Of a DNA stretch of 64,000 nt, positions 25,609 through 40,000 are shown piece by piece; the first letter of the stretch is position 1; each line of letters begins with the position of its first letter. The translations under genes were made by a program, and so were the position numbers. This DNA is from Paulownia fortunei. Lineage: Eukaryota; Streptophyta; Magnoliopsida; Lamiales; Paulowniaceae. The notes under the pieces are model-generated. The model worked only from the letters and a program-made list of their open reading frames with translations. It made no database searches and had not been told where the DNA came from. The stretch is taken from positions 15,364,925-15,428,924 of the forward strand of contig CM033123.1 in the NCBI GenBank assembly GCA_019321725.1. The letters are read 5' to 3'.

Positions 25609-25637
<29 letters not shown>
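25609..25637. repeat. (CT)n microsatellite, kinase gene upstream region
   Basis: 29 bp of uninterrupted CT, about 200 bp upstream of the kinase start codon. On the gene's strand it reads as GA. Confidence 0.97.
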
Positions 25638-25641
<4 letters not shown>

Positions 25642-26526
25642 ATATGATACACTGCTTCAAATATTAGGGAATAAAACTTAAGAGGGGAGGAGGAGTTCAA
25701 ATATATTATTATATGTTTTATATTCATTAAAACAATATAATACTCCATCATTCTCAAATTACAGCTTCTCTTTAATTTGATTGGAAGTTCTATACATTAT
25801 TATTGTTAGAAGTGGTTTTAATTATTAATTTAAATAAGATAATATTTTTTTAAAAAAAAATATTTTAAAAAATAGATTTTATTTTAAAAGGTATCTAATT
25901 ACTTGGATGAAAAACTTACATATGCTTACACTTGGCGACGCTATACTTCTTAAAATTTGAATTTAACGAGCACAAAATTATCCAAATTTACTGTTTTAAC
26001 TTGGCAATTAACAATAAAATAAATTTGAACACCAGATCAAAATAATTAATGATTTCAATAGAATTTGGGATAATATAAATAGATTGTACCCATACTAAAA
26101 TGATGAGCCATTTTACTGACTAAATCAGATATGATTTTACCATATTGCTTATTGTTAAAAATGTAAATAATTGGTGTTAAAAATTTCTCTAGCTGCTGCA
26201 TGTTTCAATTGAAAAGTCATAATTAAAAATATGATAAGTTTAAAAGTTATTACTTAATTATAAGATTGTATAACACATAATTCAAAAGGTTTCAAGAGTG
26301 ACTGCAGAAATTAAAACACTACGACAGCTTTAATCTCTAATAAAATTTATGATAATGTCATAACAAATATAAGTCAAGCCTAATTGAATCGAGGCTATCT
26401 TTGCTCATAATCAGCTTGGAACTTAACCCTATTCTTTAATTCGGATTCAGCGGATTAACAATTAATGGAGTGGGCAACCTACCAAATCGGTAAAAGTTTG
26501 TTCCATGCAAGCAACTGCTTCTCCAG

Positions 26527-26528
<2 letters not shown>

Positions 26529-26562
<34 letters not shown>
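26529..26562. repeat. (TA)n microsatellite
   Basis: 34 bp of uninterrupted TA in the divergent intergenic region. Confidence 0.97.
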
Positions 26563-26565
<3 letters not shown>

Positions 26566-28549
26566 GTATCTATTTGGAATAGCATACTGGTGATGTTCTT
26601 TGCTCGATCCTTAACTATTTAAACTAGTATATATTAAGTAATATATATTTTTTAAAATATATATGACTTTTTAATAATATTCTATGTGCTTGCTCGAAAT
26701 TATAGGAAGCTTATATTTTACAAATTTATAGCAATATTATAGAAAAATGTGAAGAGAGAAAGAAAATAAAAATGCGAGATAAACAGACATAAATTGTCAA
26801 AAGCTCATTGTTCGTTCTACTTTTATATGAGTTGAACTAAATTAATATGAATAAGAACGAGTTTGAACATCTCAACTGAGTTCGATTATTTTACTAAGTT
26901 ATATTGAATTTTAATAAAACTTAATCCATATAAATTTGACTCAAGATTAAATACATATTTTAACGGGACTTATCAACTTTCCATTTCATTAACTTCTATA
27001 ATCAAACTTATTTTTCATTTGTAGGAAACAAGCTAAGCTTTCTTTCAAAGTCTCAAAACATTTTTCGAATTGATATCTACTGAATGGTGCACTTTGAATA
27101 TTATTGATATGTTGTCTAATGTAGAATAGAAAAAGATAACGTTTGAAATCAAAATATTATTTGTTTTACGTAGGATTACAAGTGTTATATATGCAAAAAA
27201 CCTTATAGTATGTAACATCGTTCATATCATATAAATCTGTTCTGATGTAGAATTTATCCAAATGTTCTTGTAAATTTCCTGTTCCATCATACTTTGAAAG
27301 GTTTGGAGTCCTCACTCTTGCTGGGATGGGCTCAGCCAACATGCTTGTTAAGAAATGATTCCTTTTCTAGGGTACTATCATAAGTGATTTTATATTGCTT
27401 TCCGATATGATAGAATGGGGACAGTGTGGGAGTCCTCCGCCCTAATAGATTTGTGCGTCTGCTCCTTGTTGGGAGGAACCTCTCTGTTGGTAACCTTGTC
27501 AAGGACTACGTCTCTTTCTCTTTCTACTCTCTACTTAAGCGGCAATGTCCTCAAGTAAGATCTGTAATGCTACTTGCATAAAGTGAATCATCATCTTATG
27601 ATAATATCATTTTGTTAGGGCTATTGTTTCGATATCGTTGGGGCTTCTTGATGCTGGGAGAAGATTGAAGGTGGTCGCTAGTCAACTTCATTATTGTGAG
27701 CTCCATTATAGGGATGTTCACAATTTGGTAGATCGATAGAATCGAACTAAAATAAAAGTTTTGATTTGCATTGAAAACTGAATCGAAATTTTTTCAATTT
27801 TTTTTTTGTTTTTTGATTTTCGATCTGGTTATAGTTTTTGGTTTCGGTTAATCGATCCGAACTGAAAATCAAATTATATTTTTTATATAATATTTTATAC
27901 TTTTTTATTTTTATACTATTTTCTTTATTTTTTATTCACCCAAACTAAAAAATAGTAAATAAAAATACATTTATAATTTTATAATTTAGTTTTTTTATCT
28001 ATTTTTCAATTTTTTTTTTATAAAAATTCAGTTACCCAAAAAATCAAAACGAAAAATAAAAAAAAATTCATTTATAACTTAACCAAATCGATTAAAATGT
28101 CTGCCCAAAAATATCCTCTCAGGTCTGAAATGAGCATGATGCAAAGAAAAGTCTGCCATACGCCCTTTGGTTGGTGGGGGCGTGTGGTGTGAATGCATGG
28201 AAATGTCGAAGTTACCCCCTATGTGAGTTGGACCTAGGGAAATAACCATATGCCCCTCGACGAGTAAAATGGTTAAGTTTATGCATGCAAATGTGTCCTA
28301 GTATCGTAAGCATGGAGATAAAGTTGAAAGATGACTTATGTTGTAAAGTTTTATCGAAAAATATAATTTAAATTATTTGAATATATTATATACATAAATA
28401 CAATAACTTTAATAATATAGATGATATTTACATGTAATAATTCATTTTTGAAAGCAAATAAATAATTTAGTTATAAATTAGTTAACATAAATCATTAATT
28501 AGGTATGTAACAATTGATAGTAGTATTTAATTATAAATAAATATTTGTA

Positions 28550-29100
28550 CATATAATTGCACGTGTATATACGCATTTTATAGGTATAATAATATTTGAT
28601 AATGTATTCATGTATGTAAACTAACATATGCGTATAATTAGACATGTAATGTATATATAAATATAAAATATTATATAAATAATTATATGATTGTTTTATA
28701 TATTTAAATTATTTTCCATGTTTGGTATACCTATATAAATAAATGTATTTTTCAGTTTGTTGGATAAAATAATATTTATATTATATTTGTGTATATAAAG
28801 AAACATATGTGTATAATTGTATGTATATATGTATATTTAAGTATACATATTATATAAATAATTATATGGTTGTTTTATATATATAAATATATTTTCCACA
28901 TTTGCTATACCAACATAAATAAATCTGTTTTCTATTTGGTGGGTATAATAATATTTATTAATGCATTCGTGTCTCTAAACAAACATACGTGTATAATACA
29001 TGCATATGTATATTAAATATAAAATACTATATAAATAATTTATGGTTGTTCTATATATATAGATACATTTTGCATATTAGTATATATATTTGCTTGGAGA
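28550..29100. repeat. AT-rich tandem repeat, period about 178 bp
   Basis: About three copies. The anchor 'aaataattatatg.ttgttttatata' recurs near 28677, 28856 and 29033, and the anchor 'ataatattta.taatg.attcgtgt' near 28587, 28768 and 28949, giving spacings of 177-181 bp. Other blocks between the anchors keep the same order. The monomer length is close to that of the half-unit at the left edge of the window, but I see no sequence similarity between the two. Confidence 0.8.
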
Positions 29101-31042
29101 ATGGATGATGAGGATGGGTTTTCTGGTGTAAGGGCAAAAATGTCAAAGAGAACTTCTACTTATTTACCGAAAAATCAGAAACACTTAGAGACACTCCCAA
29201 CCTACTTTCAGCTTTTAGCTGAATTTTAGATAATGGGAGAAATTCTAGAAATGTAGAGCATGTACTAGCGTGGTCCGAAAAAGTACAAGTAGAAAGATGA
29301 AAATATTCTCACAATGTAGTGACCAAAATACCCTTGATTATTAAAATATTAGCAAAGAAGAAATATATTGGACAAATCCAAAGCATGTGGAAAATACGGT
29401 AAAGTGAGTAGAAACGATAAAAGGAAAAAGGTAAAATGATGGAAAAGACCTTACTTTACAAAAATTATGAAAAAATGAAAAATGTCTAGGAATGATGAAA
29501 ATTATATAAATAGACAAAAATACCTATTATTTTGAAAAATCATGGAAAAGGTAAAAATCACCCAAAAAGTAAAATGAATGAAAATGAAGTTTAAAAACAT
29601 GATATCGTAAATATAACCACAATAATCATCGTACCAAACAATAATCCCTATTTCTTAATACAGTAAATATCAGTCTATTTCTTCAATCCACTATATTATG
29701 GATCAAAATATTCCATCAAGTTGTATTTGAGAGAATTTGAATTTAAGGAAAAAAATTAGAGGAATAATTTATTTAAAATTTATTATATTAATTTAAAAAA
29801 TAATTTAAAATTTATTTTATCATAGCGCTATCCAAACAATTTTAATAAATTTATTATTTTAAATTTAAAAATTTTAAGGAGGATTTTTCTAAAGGATCAC
29901 AAATATAATCAATACTAGCAAGTGGTTGGAAAACCAGTAAGAAATTGATTGGTCTTCTTAGAACGAACAAGCATGGCTCTCCTTTCTTCAAGCTCCCCCT
30001 CTTGAGAAGTGATGAAGAGTAGGGTGGATTTGTATGTATTTTTGTGTGTATATGTGTACTTGATGGGTTTTTGCGAGTGGATATGTGCTTGTACGTGTTT
30101 GTACATATGATTTATAGTGTATTTTACGTGTAATATGTGAGTTCTTTGTTAGTATTGATTATGTTGGGAAGTTAGAAAATTGAAGAAAAATATAATTTAT
30201 GTACAAAACGTATATGTAAAACGTGTTCTAGGTAATTATGTGTGTCAATTTATAGGAATGTGAATAAAATATTTTTATATTACAAAAAAAAAAGAAAATA
30301 TTATAACAAACCTGTGCAGAAAAATGTGCATCAACACAAAGTGACATATTTAAATACTTCTATTAACCTTATTTGATTTGCCATCCAATTTTCAAATACT
30401 TATGCATACCAGTATTCGAATGTAAATGACCATTTTTAGGAGTATTCATGCATCATAAATTACAACTCTTTAAAATGTGATACAAATATCCTAAAAGTTA
30501 TAATTTTGAAAATGTTTTTCACAAGAATAGTGAGGAATGATGAAGGAGGCATTCTTAAAGTTTGAGAAAGACGTTAGGAAAGTTCATTTAAAATTAAATT
30601 GAGCTATATCAAAATTTTAAAAAATAAAAAATTAAATATGTTAATTTTGATGATTTAATTAGTTGAATTTTTTAAAGAATAAAAAATTAGTAAATAATAT
30701 AAAAATATTAATTAATAAATATAAAAGAGTTATATAATAATTAAATATAAAATATAAAAATTAAAAAGTTTACTAAAGTTATCAAAGAAAATTTTGAACC
30801 ACAGACAAAAATATTGCAATAAAAGAAATCAAATGTCAAACAAGAAATTTCATATTAATTCGATTTCAAACACCCCAACTGTTACAGAGGATAGAACCAA
30901 ACTGAAAACTGACTTGTGAGGTAGAAATTATTTTCGACTCTTCTTGCTCTCTAAAATCAAATAGAAAATTGAAAATACCCCTGTTCGGCGCGGCAGAGCT
31001 TAATCGATAGAAAGAAACACCATTACAGTTATTTGTCCTCTG

Positions 31043-34000
31043 ATGTCCGTATCTTTGCAGACTGTGCGCTGCTTTAGCGCTCTGTCGTCGTCGACGTCAT
31101 CATCATCATCTTCTTCTTATTGTTCTTCGAATTATCAATGTCGTGCTGCCCCTGTTCGCATCACTTGCTACTCGCGTTCAGCCTCAGTGCACGAAGCACT
31201 TCCGTCTCAAATTAAGCAGCCGCCGCCGCCTACAACCACAACTATTGAGGATAAGCGTATTGGTACCAGGACAGCAGATTGCAATTCCCGCCCTGGAATT
31301 CAGGTCCCGAGGCAGAGATACATATCAGTTTCCAAGTCGGGACTATTGGATGCCATTATTTCCGCCATGTTCTCCTCACAAGAGGAGGCCCGTCAATTTC
31401 TTTCTCTGTCCCAGTAATTGTGCTTTTACTTTTTACATACGAATCTCCTCCTTCTTTTGTTATTTTAGCATTTATTTATTTACTACTAGTGTATATGTCA
31501 ATCGCTAATGGTGACACCACAAGTATGAGTCAATCATCTTCCTTTTGCCCCAGGATAAGCATGCATGCGAAACTCAGAGTTGGCAGTTCTGATAGATTGT
31601 ATTGATATTGGCTTAGACTTACTGTTTCTATTTCAATACCAAGGAAATAAAGTAGCTACCAATCGAGCCTGGAGCCGTGTAGTCCTCATGAAACAAGACT
31701 GTTTTTTTTTCCCTCGAATCCTCCCTGGTTATATGCAATTAACCCCCATGTGAAATAGGAAAATGGCAACTCCTTGAAAATTAAGAAAAGGGGGAGGGGG
31801 GGGGGTGCAAAAAGCACCAGAAGAAGGGAAGAAAAAGAAAAATATGGGGAAGAAGGAAGAAGTGGGGGAAAGAAAAAGAAACGTACAAGGTTGGGAAGAA
31901 GAAGGAAAAGGAAAAACATAAAAGAAAAGGTAAAATGAGTTTGTAAAAACATAGAGAGTGTGAGAGTACTTTAGTCTTTTGTTTTCAAGTACAATGCTAA
32001 TTAGAGTAGGGAGGCGATAAGTTACTTTGTAAAAGGATAGAGAGATGACCTTTTTTCATTCAGGGTTTTTTGCCCATTAGCTATTTCACATGGGTTAAAT
32101 TGGATTTAACCCCAATCCTCCCATCCTACACAATGAATATATCTTAAAATTCTCTCATTTGCAGATGCTTGGATTCAATTCTTCACGCTGAACACAAAAC
32201 CATTTTAGAGGAAATGAGAGCTGACTTTGATCTTACTGCTTCCACAAAGAGCAAGACAGTCAGTTTTGATGATATTCCATCCATGGGAAGAAAAGCTGTG
32301 GCTGATCAGGAGTCTGGTGCCTTCGTGAATAACTCCCTGAAAAGTGATAGCATAGACAAAGAACAGGAAGATGAGGCTGACACTGAGATATTAATGTCCT
32401 CCAGTTTTACCCGGGACTTGAAACTACTAATGGATTTTTCATTGAAAACTGCCAATAGAAATCCTATCAAGAGTTCCAGGTATCTTTTGTGCAGTATTGA
32501 TTTATTAGAGAAACTTAGACTAAATTTTTTTCATGGTGGACATAGTATGCTAAAGTACATTCCTAAAATCTTCCATATTCAATTAATATGATAGTGTGAT
32601 TGTACACCAATCACACAATAAAAGTTTGGAATATTGGATAACCAAGTGCCCAGTGAACTTTTTCCAATTTGTCCGCTACTGTACTAAGACAGATGTATAA
32701 GCCTTCTTTATTAAAACTTGTGGACAAAAAGTCCATCCTTATCCAAAAGACTCATCAATTCATCTAGCAATGGAAAAAATTATAGAATGTGTGTACTGCT
32801 ACACTTTGTTGCAAATCTGCAGTTATCCATGTATATGTATGAGATAGGCCAAACTACAGCAATCGTCTTGATGGAAAAACACTAGGTGAGTATGGTTTGG
32901 GGCAAAAATTTTTTTGCTCTTTCCTCAAATCTGTTATTTTAAATAAGATTAGCTTTTCCTATTTCCAACTTAATACATAATTCATATTCATTTACCTTTA
33001 CATGGATTTGGAGGTTATTGGAATTTAAAATGCACATGGTCCAAGCTACAAAGACTTAAACAAAAGCACCATCTTGGGTCAAACAGATTTATGGCTTATA
33101 CGATTAGTCCTAAGCTTCGAAGTCAAGACCTCTTGCATCAATGATCGGCACTAAACCAACAGTCTAGCCACCAAGTTTGTTCTTTGATGCAGTCAAGAAT
33201 ATTAAAGTTGTTATTGTTGGGAATTGGAATATTTTATAGTTTTAGTTTCTTAAGCAACTCGAGCAAAACATAATAATTACCAAAACAAATTTGGATATGT
33301 AAAATCTTGTTCATTTAATTGGTGCACCATAAAGACATTGTTTTCATGAAAACAAATCATATTCCAAGGTCAAAATTTAACAAATTATATTCGATTGCTT
33401 ACTTCTTATATTTGTATTTTTTACGCAACTGATCATTGCATTTACTAAAATTAGGTTTGATTGTGATGAACGGCATGCTTATATTTTCTGTTTGTATTAC
33501 CAAGTTTTCTATAATATTGTGCTGCGGCAACGATAAGAGTCTGATAAACTATGGTGCTATAAATTTCTATCTTCACTTAATTTATACAAACCATGAGTTT
33601 GACCATTCAATATGGCAACTAATGTAATGACCAACCCACCTGCTCTAAGGATTCATGTTGGTGTCCAGCCTGGATTTAATAACATAGTGCCATGACTTTT
33701 CTTCAATACCTTTGTTTCTTATATTCTGGTTGTGTACATGTATATATAGATAGTTTCATTTTGGCAAATTGAATGCACCATTGGTGTCAATTTGTGAAGA
33801 TGATTATAGAAACAAATTATAGTACTATGCTATTAGGCTGCTTCTTGTATATTTATGTGTGGATAGAAGTGCTTCCTGCAGTTGCCTACCCCACTAAAAG
33901 TTTTCTTTTCTCTGTTGTCTCTGAGATATCTCATTTAACTTTGTTTTTTCTCTAGCAATGAACGCTTTTCTTCTGTTGATTGAGATGTTTGCATATTTTA

Positions 34001-37000
34001 TATATCATAACTGTCATTAAGAAATCTGATTGTTTTCTAAGTTACTTTTTCGTCATTCTCGTGTTTCTACCAAATTTTGCTTATCGTTTAAATTGTATGC
34101 AGAGTTGCCATCCCAGGCCGTTTTCAACGTGCTTTCATGAAACTGCTCTATAGTGCCGAGTTTGAAGAGTTGTCTCCTAGGGATTTGATGTTGACATCAG
34201 CACTAAATACCGATTATCTCCTTACATTGCCAATTTATGTTGACTGGAAAAGAGCATCTGAGTCCAGTGCTATTATATTCAGGTAAATGAGTACCAAGTG
34301 GGTACACCAATTGCCACCTAGTGAATGTCCAAATTGGTTCACGTGGTCTTATCATTGTATGCTCCCAATCACGTGACTTTTGGAACTTATGTGCTATGTG
34401 TTGTCCACTTTCTTATTCTCATTAGAGAATTTAATTATTCCATAGACAAGGAAATTACTAGCCTGAGGAAACGAGATCTTTCATGCTTAAGACAAATACA
34501 AAGGGGAATTTTTATATCTTCCAACTCTACTTGGACCGAAGCAATAGTAATTTGCATCTTAAGACTTCTTCTATGTTTTCTTGTAAAACAAGATAATTCC
34601 AATAACTCACATACAGTTCTGAATACCACTGTGACTCTGTTGGTAGAGAAAAAACCATGTCTTATCTTTTGCATAGCAAGAGTAGTGAATCTGGATTTTA
34701 TACATTACACAACTATATTTTATTTTTTCCTACTTACTGTTGATTAATTTTCAATTTGGTTCTTTAAATGCTATCTAAAGAGAATCTGTTTCATATTTCT
34801 GTTCATGTATTTCCATTTCTCACGTCAGACTCATCTTCAATAGACCTTGCTTGATGGAATATTGGCAGGTCATTCACTCTTCCCACGTGATCATTTTTTA
34901 TATACAGGCGGGGATATGCAACTGAGAGGCAGAAAGGCTTGCTAATTGCTGAAAAATTGGATTACTTACAGTCAAAGTTGTTGCAAAACTTTTTTTTCCT
35001 TATCGCCAAACCGTTGGGGAGAGTTGGTGTCTGGTTACATGAGGTAATTCTTGTAGCTTATGATTTGAGTTTTCTTTAATACCTGTGTAATAAGTCTTTT
35101 TATATAGGCCGCTATGGTCAGGAAATCATTTTGCCTTGGGAAATAAGGTGTTAGGCTAATACTAAGTATATGAGTTTTAAAAAATTATGAGGTGATGAGG
35201 AAACAGATGATAGAAAATTATTATTTCCTTGCATTTTAATTTCAAGTTTAGGAAAAGAAACGATTTTCATGTCACCAGTTTGGATGCTGATTGTCAGGAA
35301 GAAAAAGGAACAGTTTTCTGTGACTTTATTATATATACTCCATCTTGCTTTCTTTTTTTTTTTTGTGGATTTTATGCCATTTCACTGTCTTCTTCCCTCT
35401 AAAGACCACTGAAAGATATTTGCATTTATTTCTGGTAAGAAAGATTAACTAGTGAATCACCACGAAAGAAGTGTTTCTTGTTCTTTCTTTATTTGTTTTT
35501 AATATCAACCAGTACTTGGGAGGGTTTGTGGTAAGTGCCGAACATGTCTTTCCCTTCTTGCGGTACCTCCCCATTGACTTATATGCTTAACAGAGATATT
35601 TATGCCAACTGCAAGGATAACCAAGGCTGTTTACATTCTTTTCTGTCCCACAACCTCAAATAGTGCCTTTGGGCAACAGTCTTTCTGTTTCTCCTTGACT
35701 AACAGCTCATCATGGCTTCCATTCATCTTGTCCATTATATAGCGCTTACCAACTCTCTTGATCACATCTTTTTTCACTAAGCCTTAATTACTGCACCAAA
35801 TGCTTATTAGGCACTCATTATTCCTGTCATGCACACACCATACTACCCTAGCCAATTTTTCTGTCATGCGATGGATGCCAAAAGACAAGGGTTGGAGGAG
35901 ATCAGTCGCTGCACTGAAGATGAGGTGCATCTAGGGGTCAAAAGGTAGCAGCTTAGGAGCCTGCTGGCAGTCACAGGCAACTGAGTTGGCAGTGCAGGTT
36001 GACACAACTTCTCATACTTCTCCGTGATACTTTCCAGACTTTGCATCCAACAGTAGGTAGCCTGCATAGAGCCTTGCTTTTATTCTTGTCGTCATGCTCA
36101 TTTACCACCAAAAGCTGGTGCTACAATGAGACTTCTCTCTCTCCCTCAACACTTTTCTCCTCCACTAGGTAAAAACTTTATCTTACGCGCTATTTCCTTT
36201 CAGTGGTTAGTTAGAAATTCCGTTATTCATATTGAGTGATTAGAGTCAGCAGAAGGTGTGGATTCGGAAATTTCTAACATGGTAAAGCGATAGCAACAAA
36301 AAAATGAAAATGGAAGCAAGACCAGGCTAAAAAACAATGGCAGGAAAAAACTAAAGGAAATAACCAATTAAGTTGGCTTTGGTACCATCTTGAAAAGGGA
36401 TAAAATTATCATTTATTGCTTGAATAAAAAAGGGAAACACTCTACCTCTTATATACAGATTACAATCAGCAAAAAATAGGAAATAAGTTACAACAAATCA
36501 AACTAAATCTATAGCTGTACAGTAAAAAAGGGTAACCAGATCAAATCAGATTTTTCTGAGATGATCGAGATTTTCAATAGTAACAACCAGATCATGATTT
36601 GATCGAAATTCTCAACAATTTGTGACATTTTACGTTGTAACTTCTAAAGTATAGTCATCTTCTCCACATGTGTGTTCTTATATACACGTACATCCACTGG
36701 GCAAAATACTATGAAGACATGCAGCTTGAGACTTTTTGGGATCTCTATATCTCCAGTAACTTAATGTAACCTTGCAACAACAACTATGTTTTTTAACAAC
36801 TTAAGATTAGGATTTCTATAAGATACCCTATTTACATGATAATCCTTATGCCAATCAATATTTGATACAAGCTTCAAGATATGGACCATATCTAAGCTAC
36901 CAACCTAAACTTGTATGTATATCATCTATAAAAGAATTATAAACTTTTCTCAGACTGGGTTAAATCCAACATATACCTAATATAACTTTATTATTTTCTC

Positions 37001-40000
37001 CTAAACTAGGAGTGGCGAATTCTATACTACATAACCACCAACCTTTCTATTTCATCAATCTAGCCCAATGTTTTAGTATATAGCCTCTATTAGCTCTCAC
37101 ATGGCGACAACATCACTATATATATTTCTTACAGTATAAAGTGTTTGGATTTTTTGTAACAGTTAGCAGTTCTTTTAACTATTTTACAGTATTATGTGTT
37201 AAGAATTACTTGTATTGGCCCTTGTTCAATATTTATGATCTGTAAGTGCTCATAATGTTCACTGAGAGTCTGTACTCTTATTGTTGAGCTCTACAACCTT
37301 ACCAAATATAGTAGTACAACACAGGACAACCACAAGAAATATGGTGCCCAACATACTAATAAGATGTTAGAAACCTTATCATGTAGGTTAATGGTCATCC
37401 ATCTGCAACTTGTTTCCAATATAAGACACTGATGGACTTAGAAAATACATTAATAAAGATATGCATGCAATTTTATTTTGATATTGCCTTTGTAGGACAA
37501 ACATTCTTTCATTTGCAGCGTAAGCATGGTTAGATTAACGCTAGGGATTACTGGGCTTTGAGTTTTAGTGGCATTTTGTCATATCTCCTTTGCAATTATT
37601 GGAACTTTTTCATCTCCTCATCTTTGGTGGTCTTCTTCTATTGAAATTACTTTGATTGTCTAACTTATTTTGCCTGAATTTTAAACTTAAATTCTTCAGG
37701 ATGATTTAGCATGAATGCGCATGTGAATTATGTTTTCAGTCCTGAATTGAATTCTTGCTTTTATTCATTGACTTGTTAAATTTTGTGTGAGCATGGTATC
37801 TATTGGGGTTGCTGTATGAGTTTGAAATATTTCTATTATACTCCAAGTAAATGGAAAATGTTTTCGTAAAGATATGCTATTACTGCTCTCTTTTGTTTAT
37901 TTGTGCCTGCAAATCCTCTGTTAGTTAGTTGCTATCACTCATTGAAATTGTTTCTCTTCAGTTGTACTTTATCTACCATCATCATACTACTTGCTGCTTA
38001 ATTACAAAGTAATATAAATTTTTGGCAGTATGTAGTCAGCACCTCCAGATTCACTTGTTTGGGACATAGATTAGAACAGTGAACAGACTAGAAATCATCT
38101 CAGGATATGCCATCAGCCATTTTATTTAGTGAAGATCTGCTGGAACAGCTAATGGCCAACAAATGAAGAACACCAATTTCAACCTACCTTTTTATTTGAC
38201 CTTAACATGCACACATACTTGCTTTGACTCTTATGGAGCTATTGGTGCCAATATCACTAGCATCTAGATTGCCTGTAATCTTAAAAAGTTTTATAATCCA
38301 TTGCAAAATCAACCTGTTTATCATTACAATAGATTCCATTGGAAAAGATATCAGCAAAGGTATTAAATTTGATGTCTTAGATTTCGCACTGATGTGTATA
38401 GTTCTTCATGTTTAAGTGCATAGTGAGATTTACTTCAGCTGGTATGAGATGCATGAGATGTGAAATACAAAGGGAAATCTACACTGTTTGGTGGAATAAG
38501 GGGAAAGCATCTTTAAGGGGTTTTAAAAGGTTAAGAACTTGGGAAGAGAGGAAGCCTGCTTTTGTATCACTAACCAAGGCAAGAAAAAACGAAAGTTTGA
38601 GAATCAAATTCCTTCTACCAGCTTTTTTGTCATATTGAGTGTAACTGGATAGAGATGCTAGATTGCTAGGTGTTGTATCCAACACATAGGTTATTTTGTT
38701 ATTGCCGCCAATAATGGTGATGGAATTTTTGGTGTAGCCCCTGATTAGATGGGGTCTTAGGAGGGAGAATTGATGCAAAATCTATGAACTGATCAAGCAA
38801 TGGAAGCCCAATATGAAGAGTTTTTCCTCAAAAGGAATGTTCCCTTGGAGATCTAGAGTCTTTAATTAATTTTTTATTTTTTATTTTTGTTTCTAATTAA
38901 GTTTTCGAGTAAAGGTATAATATGTATTTGATTTTTGCAGTAATTATTTCTCTGAGTTGGGACTTGTTATTCAAGTCTCATTTGGAGTCTTAAATAATTA
39001 GGGTTAGTCTTAGAGTTAACATTTAGTAGTTTCCTAATTAGAGTACTAATCCATGGAGTAATATGAGCCTTTAGAATTGATTAATATTCATCTACTTCTT
39101 GCTTTTCATTGGCCATAATAAGAACTGATATTGTAATTCTTCTTCTGCTACTGACTCCTCTTCTTATTCTTATTCTTCTTGCTTATTCTGTTGCTTTCCT
39201 ATGATTCTACCACCAAATTTCTAATGAACAATTCAATATCCACAAAGCTCATCCCCTGTTTGAGTTCATAAGACAATGGATAGTCTGATTCCCCAAATAG
39301 TTACGATGCATGGTACTGTTAGTAAGTGTTGAACAGTCTGAAATTTTTCTCTTTCCACTTAACAAGCAAAGCCTACTTTTATTTCTAAAACTTGTTCAAC
39401 CTAATATTTCCCCAAGGTTTTGAAAAATTTCTCTTTCCACTTCGTTAATGCACAAGCCTGTTTTTATTTCCAAAACTCTTTCAATGTAATTCCCAATTTT
39501 TTCAGCCACATATATCCGTAAAATCGTTTATAATACTTTTCTCAGCCAGAAAACCTTCTCGAGCCCTTGGAATACAAGTACTCTGCTACATAACTCGTTT
39601 TATATCAGATAAATTTGTGGTACTTTATCATCAACTTTTTGAGCTTAAAGCAAGGAATCCTTAAAATTACTTGATTTGAATCCAGCGACTGCCTGGAGTG
39701 ATTGATATTATGAATCACTTTTATTATATATTAACTTATTTCCTTTTTATAATTATATTCTTGCTCTGTTGACGTGTTTTATGTTTTCCTGAAACAGGTT
39801 TTCAAGAGCATCACTCAGAAACAAGATACGGAAATTTTGGCAAACAAATTTAAGCTCTGGCTTAAGGACTTGTCACTTTCCCTGAAACCTCGTTCCTATG
39901 ATGAAAAAATGTTTGATGACCTTAAACGAGTTGACATCCTATCCAGTGACCTCCCAATCTGGGTGGCTGCACAGAAAGCAGTAACTCGTTACGAAGGAAT

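Larger units (their letters stand above)
25414..31042. other. Divergent intergenic region between kinase and DUF3754 genes
   Basis: 5.6 kb of AT-rich DNA that must contain both promoters. It has CT and TA microsatellites, a 178-bp tandem repeat (28550-29100), and around 27720-28090 a stretch of diverged 'aatcgaaccgaa'-like words seen in many plant dispersed repeats. I see no gene. The short frame at 29915-30106 is not convincing. Confidence 0.6.

Noticed and set aside
31686..31952. 88-codon Phe/Leu/Pro-rich minus-strand frame
   Set aside because: Product of a G/A-rich low-complexity intron tract.
33080..33170. Sequence resembling the reverse complement of a pol III box B ('cttcgaagtcaagacctcttg')
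   Set aside because: No box A, tail or flanking duplication; too weak for a tRNA or SINE call.
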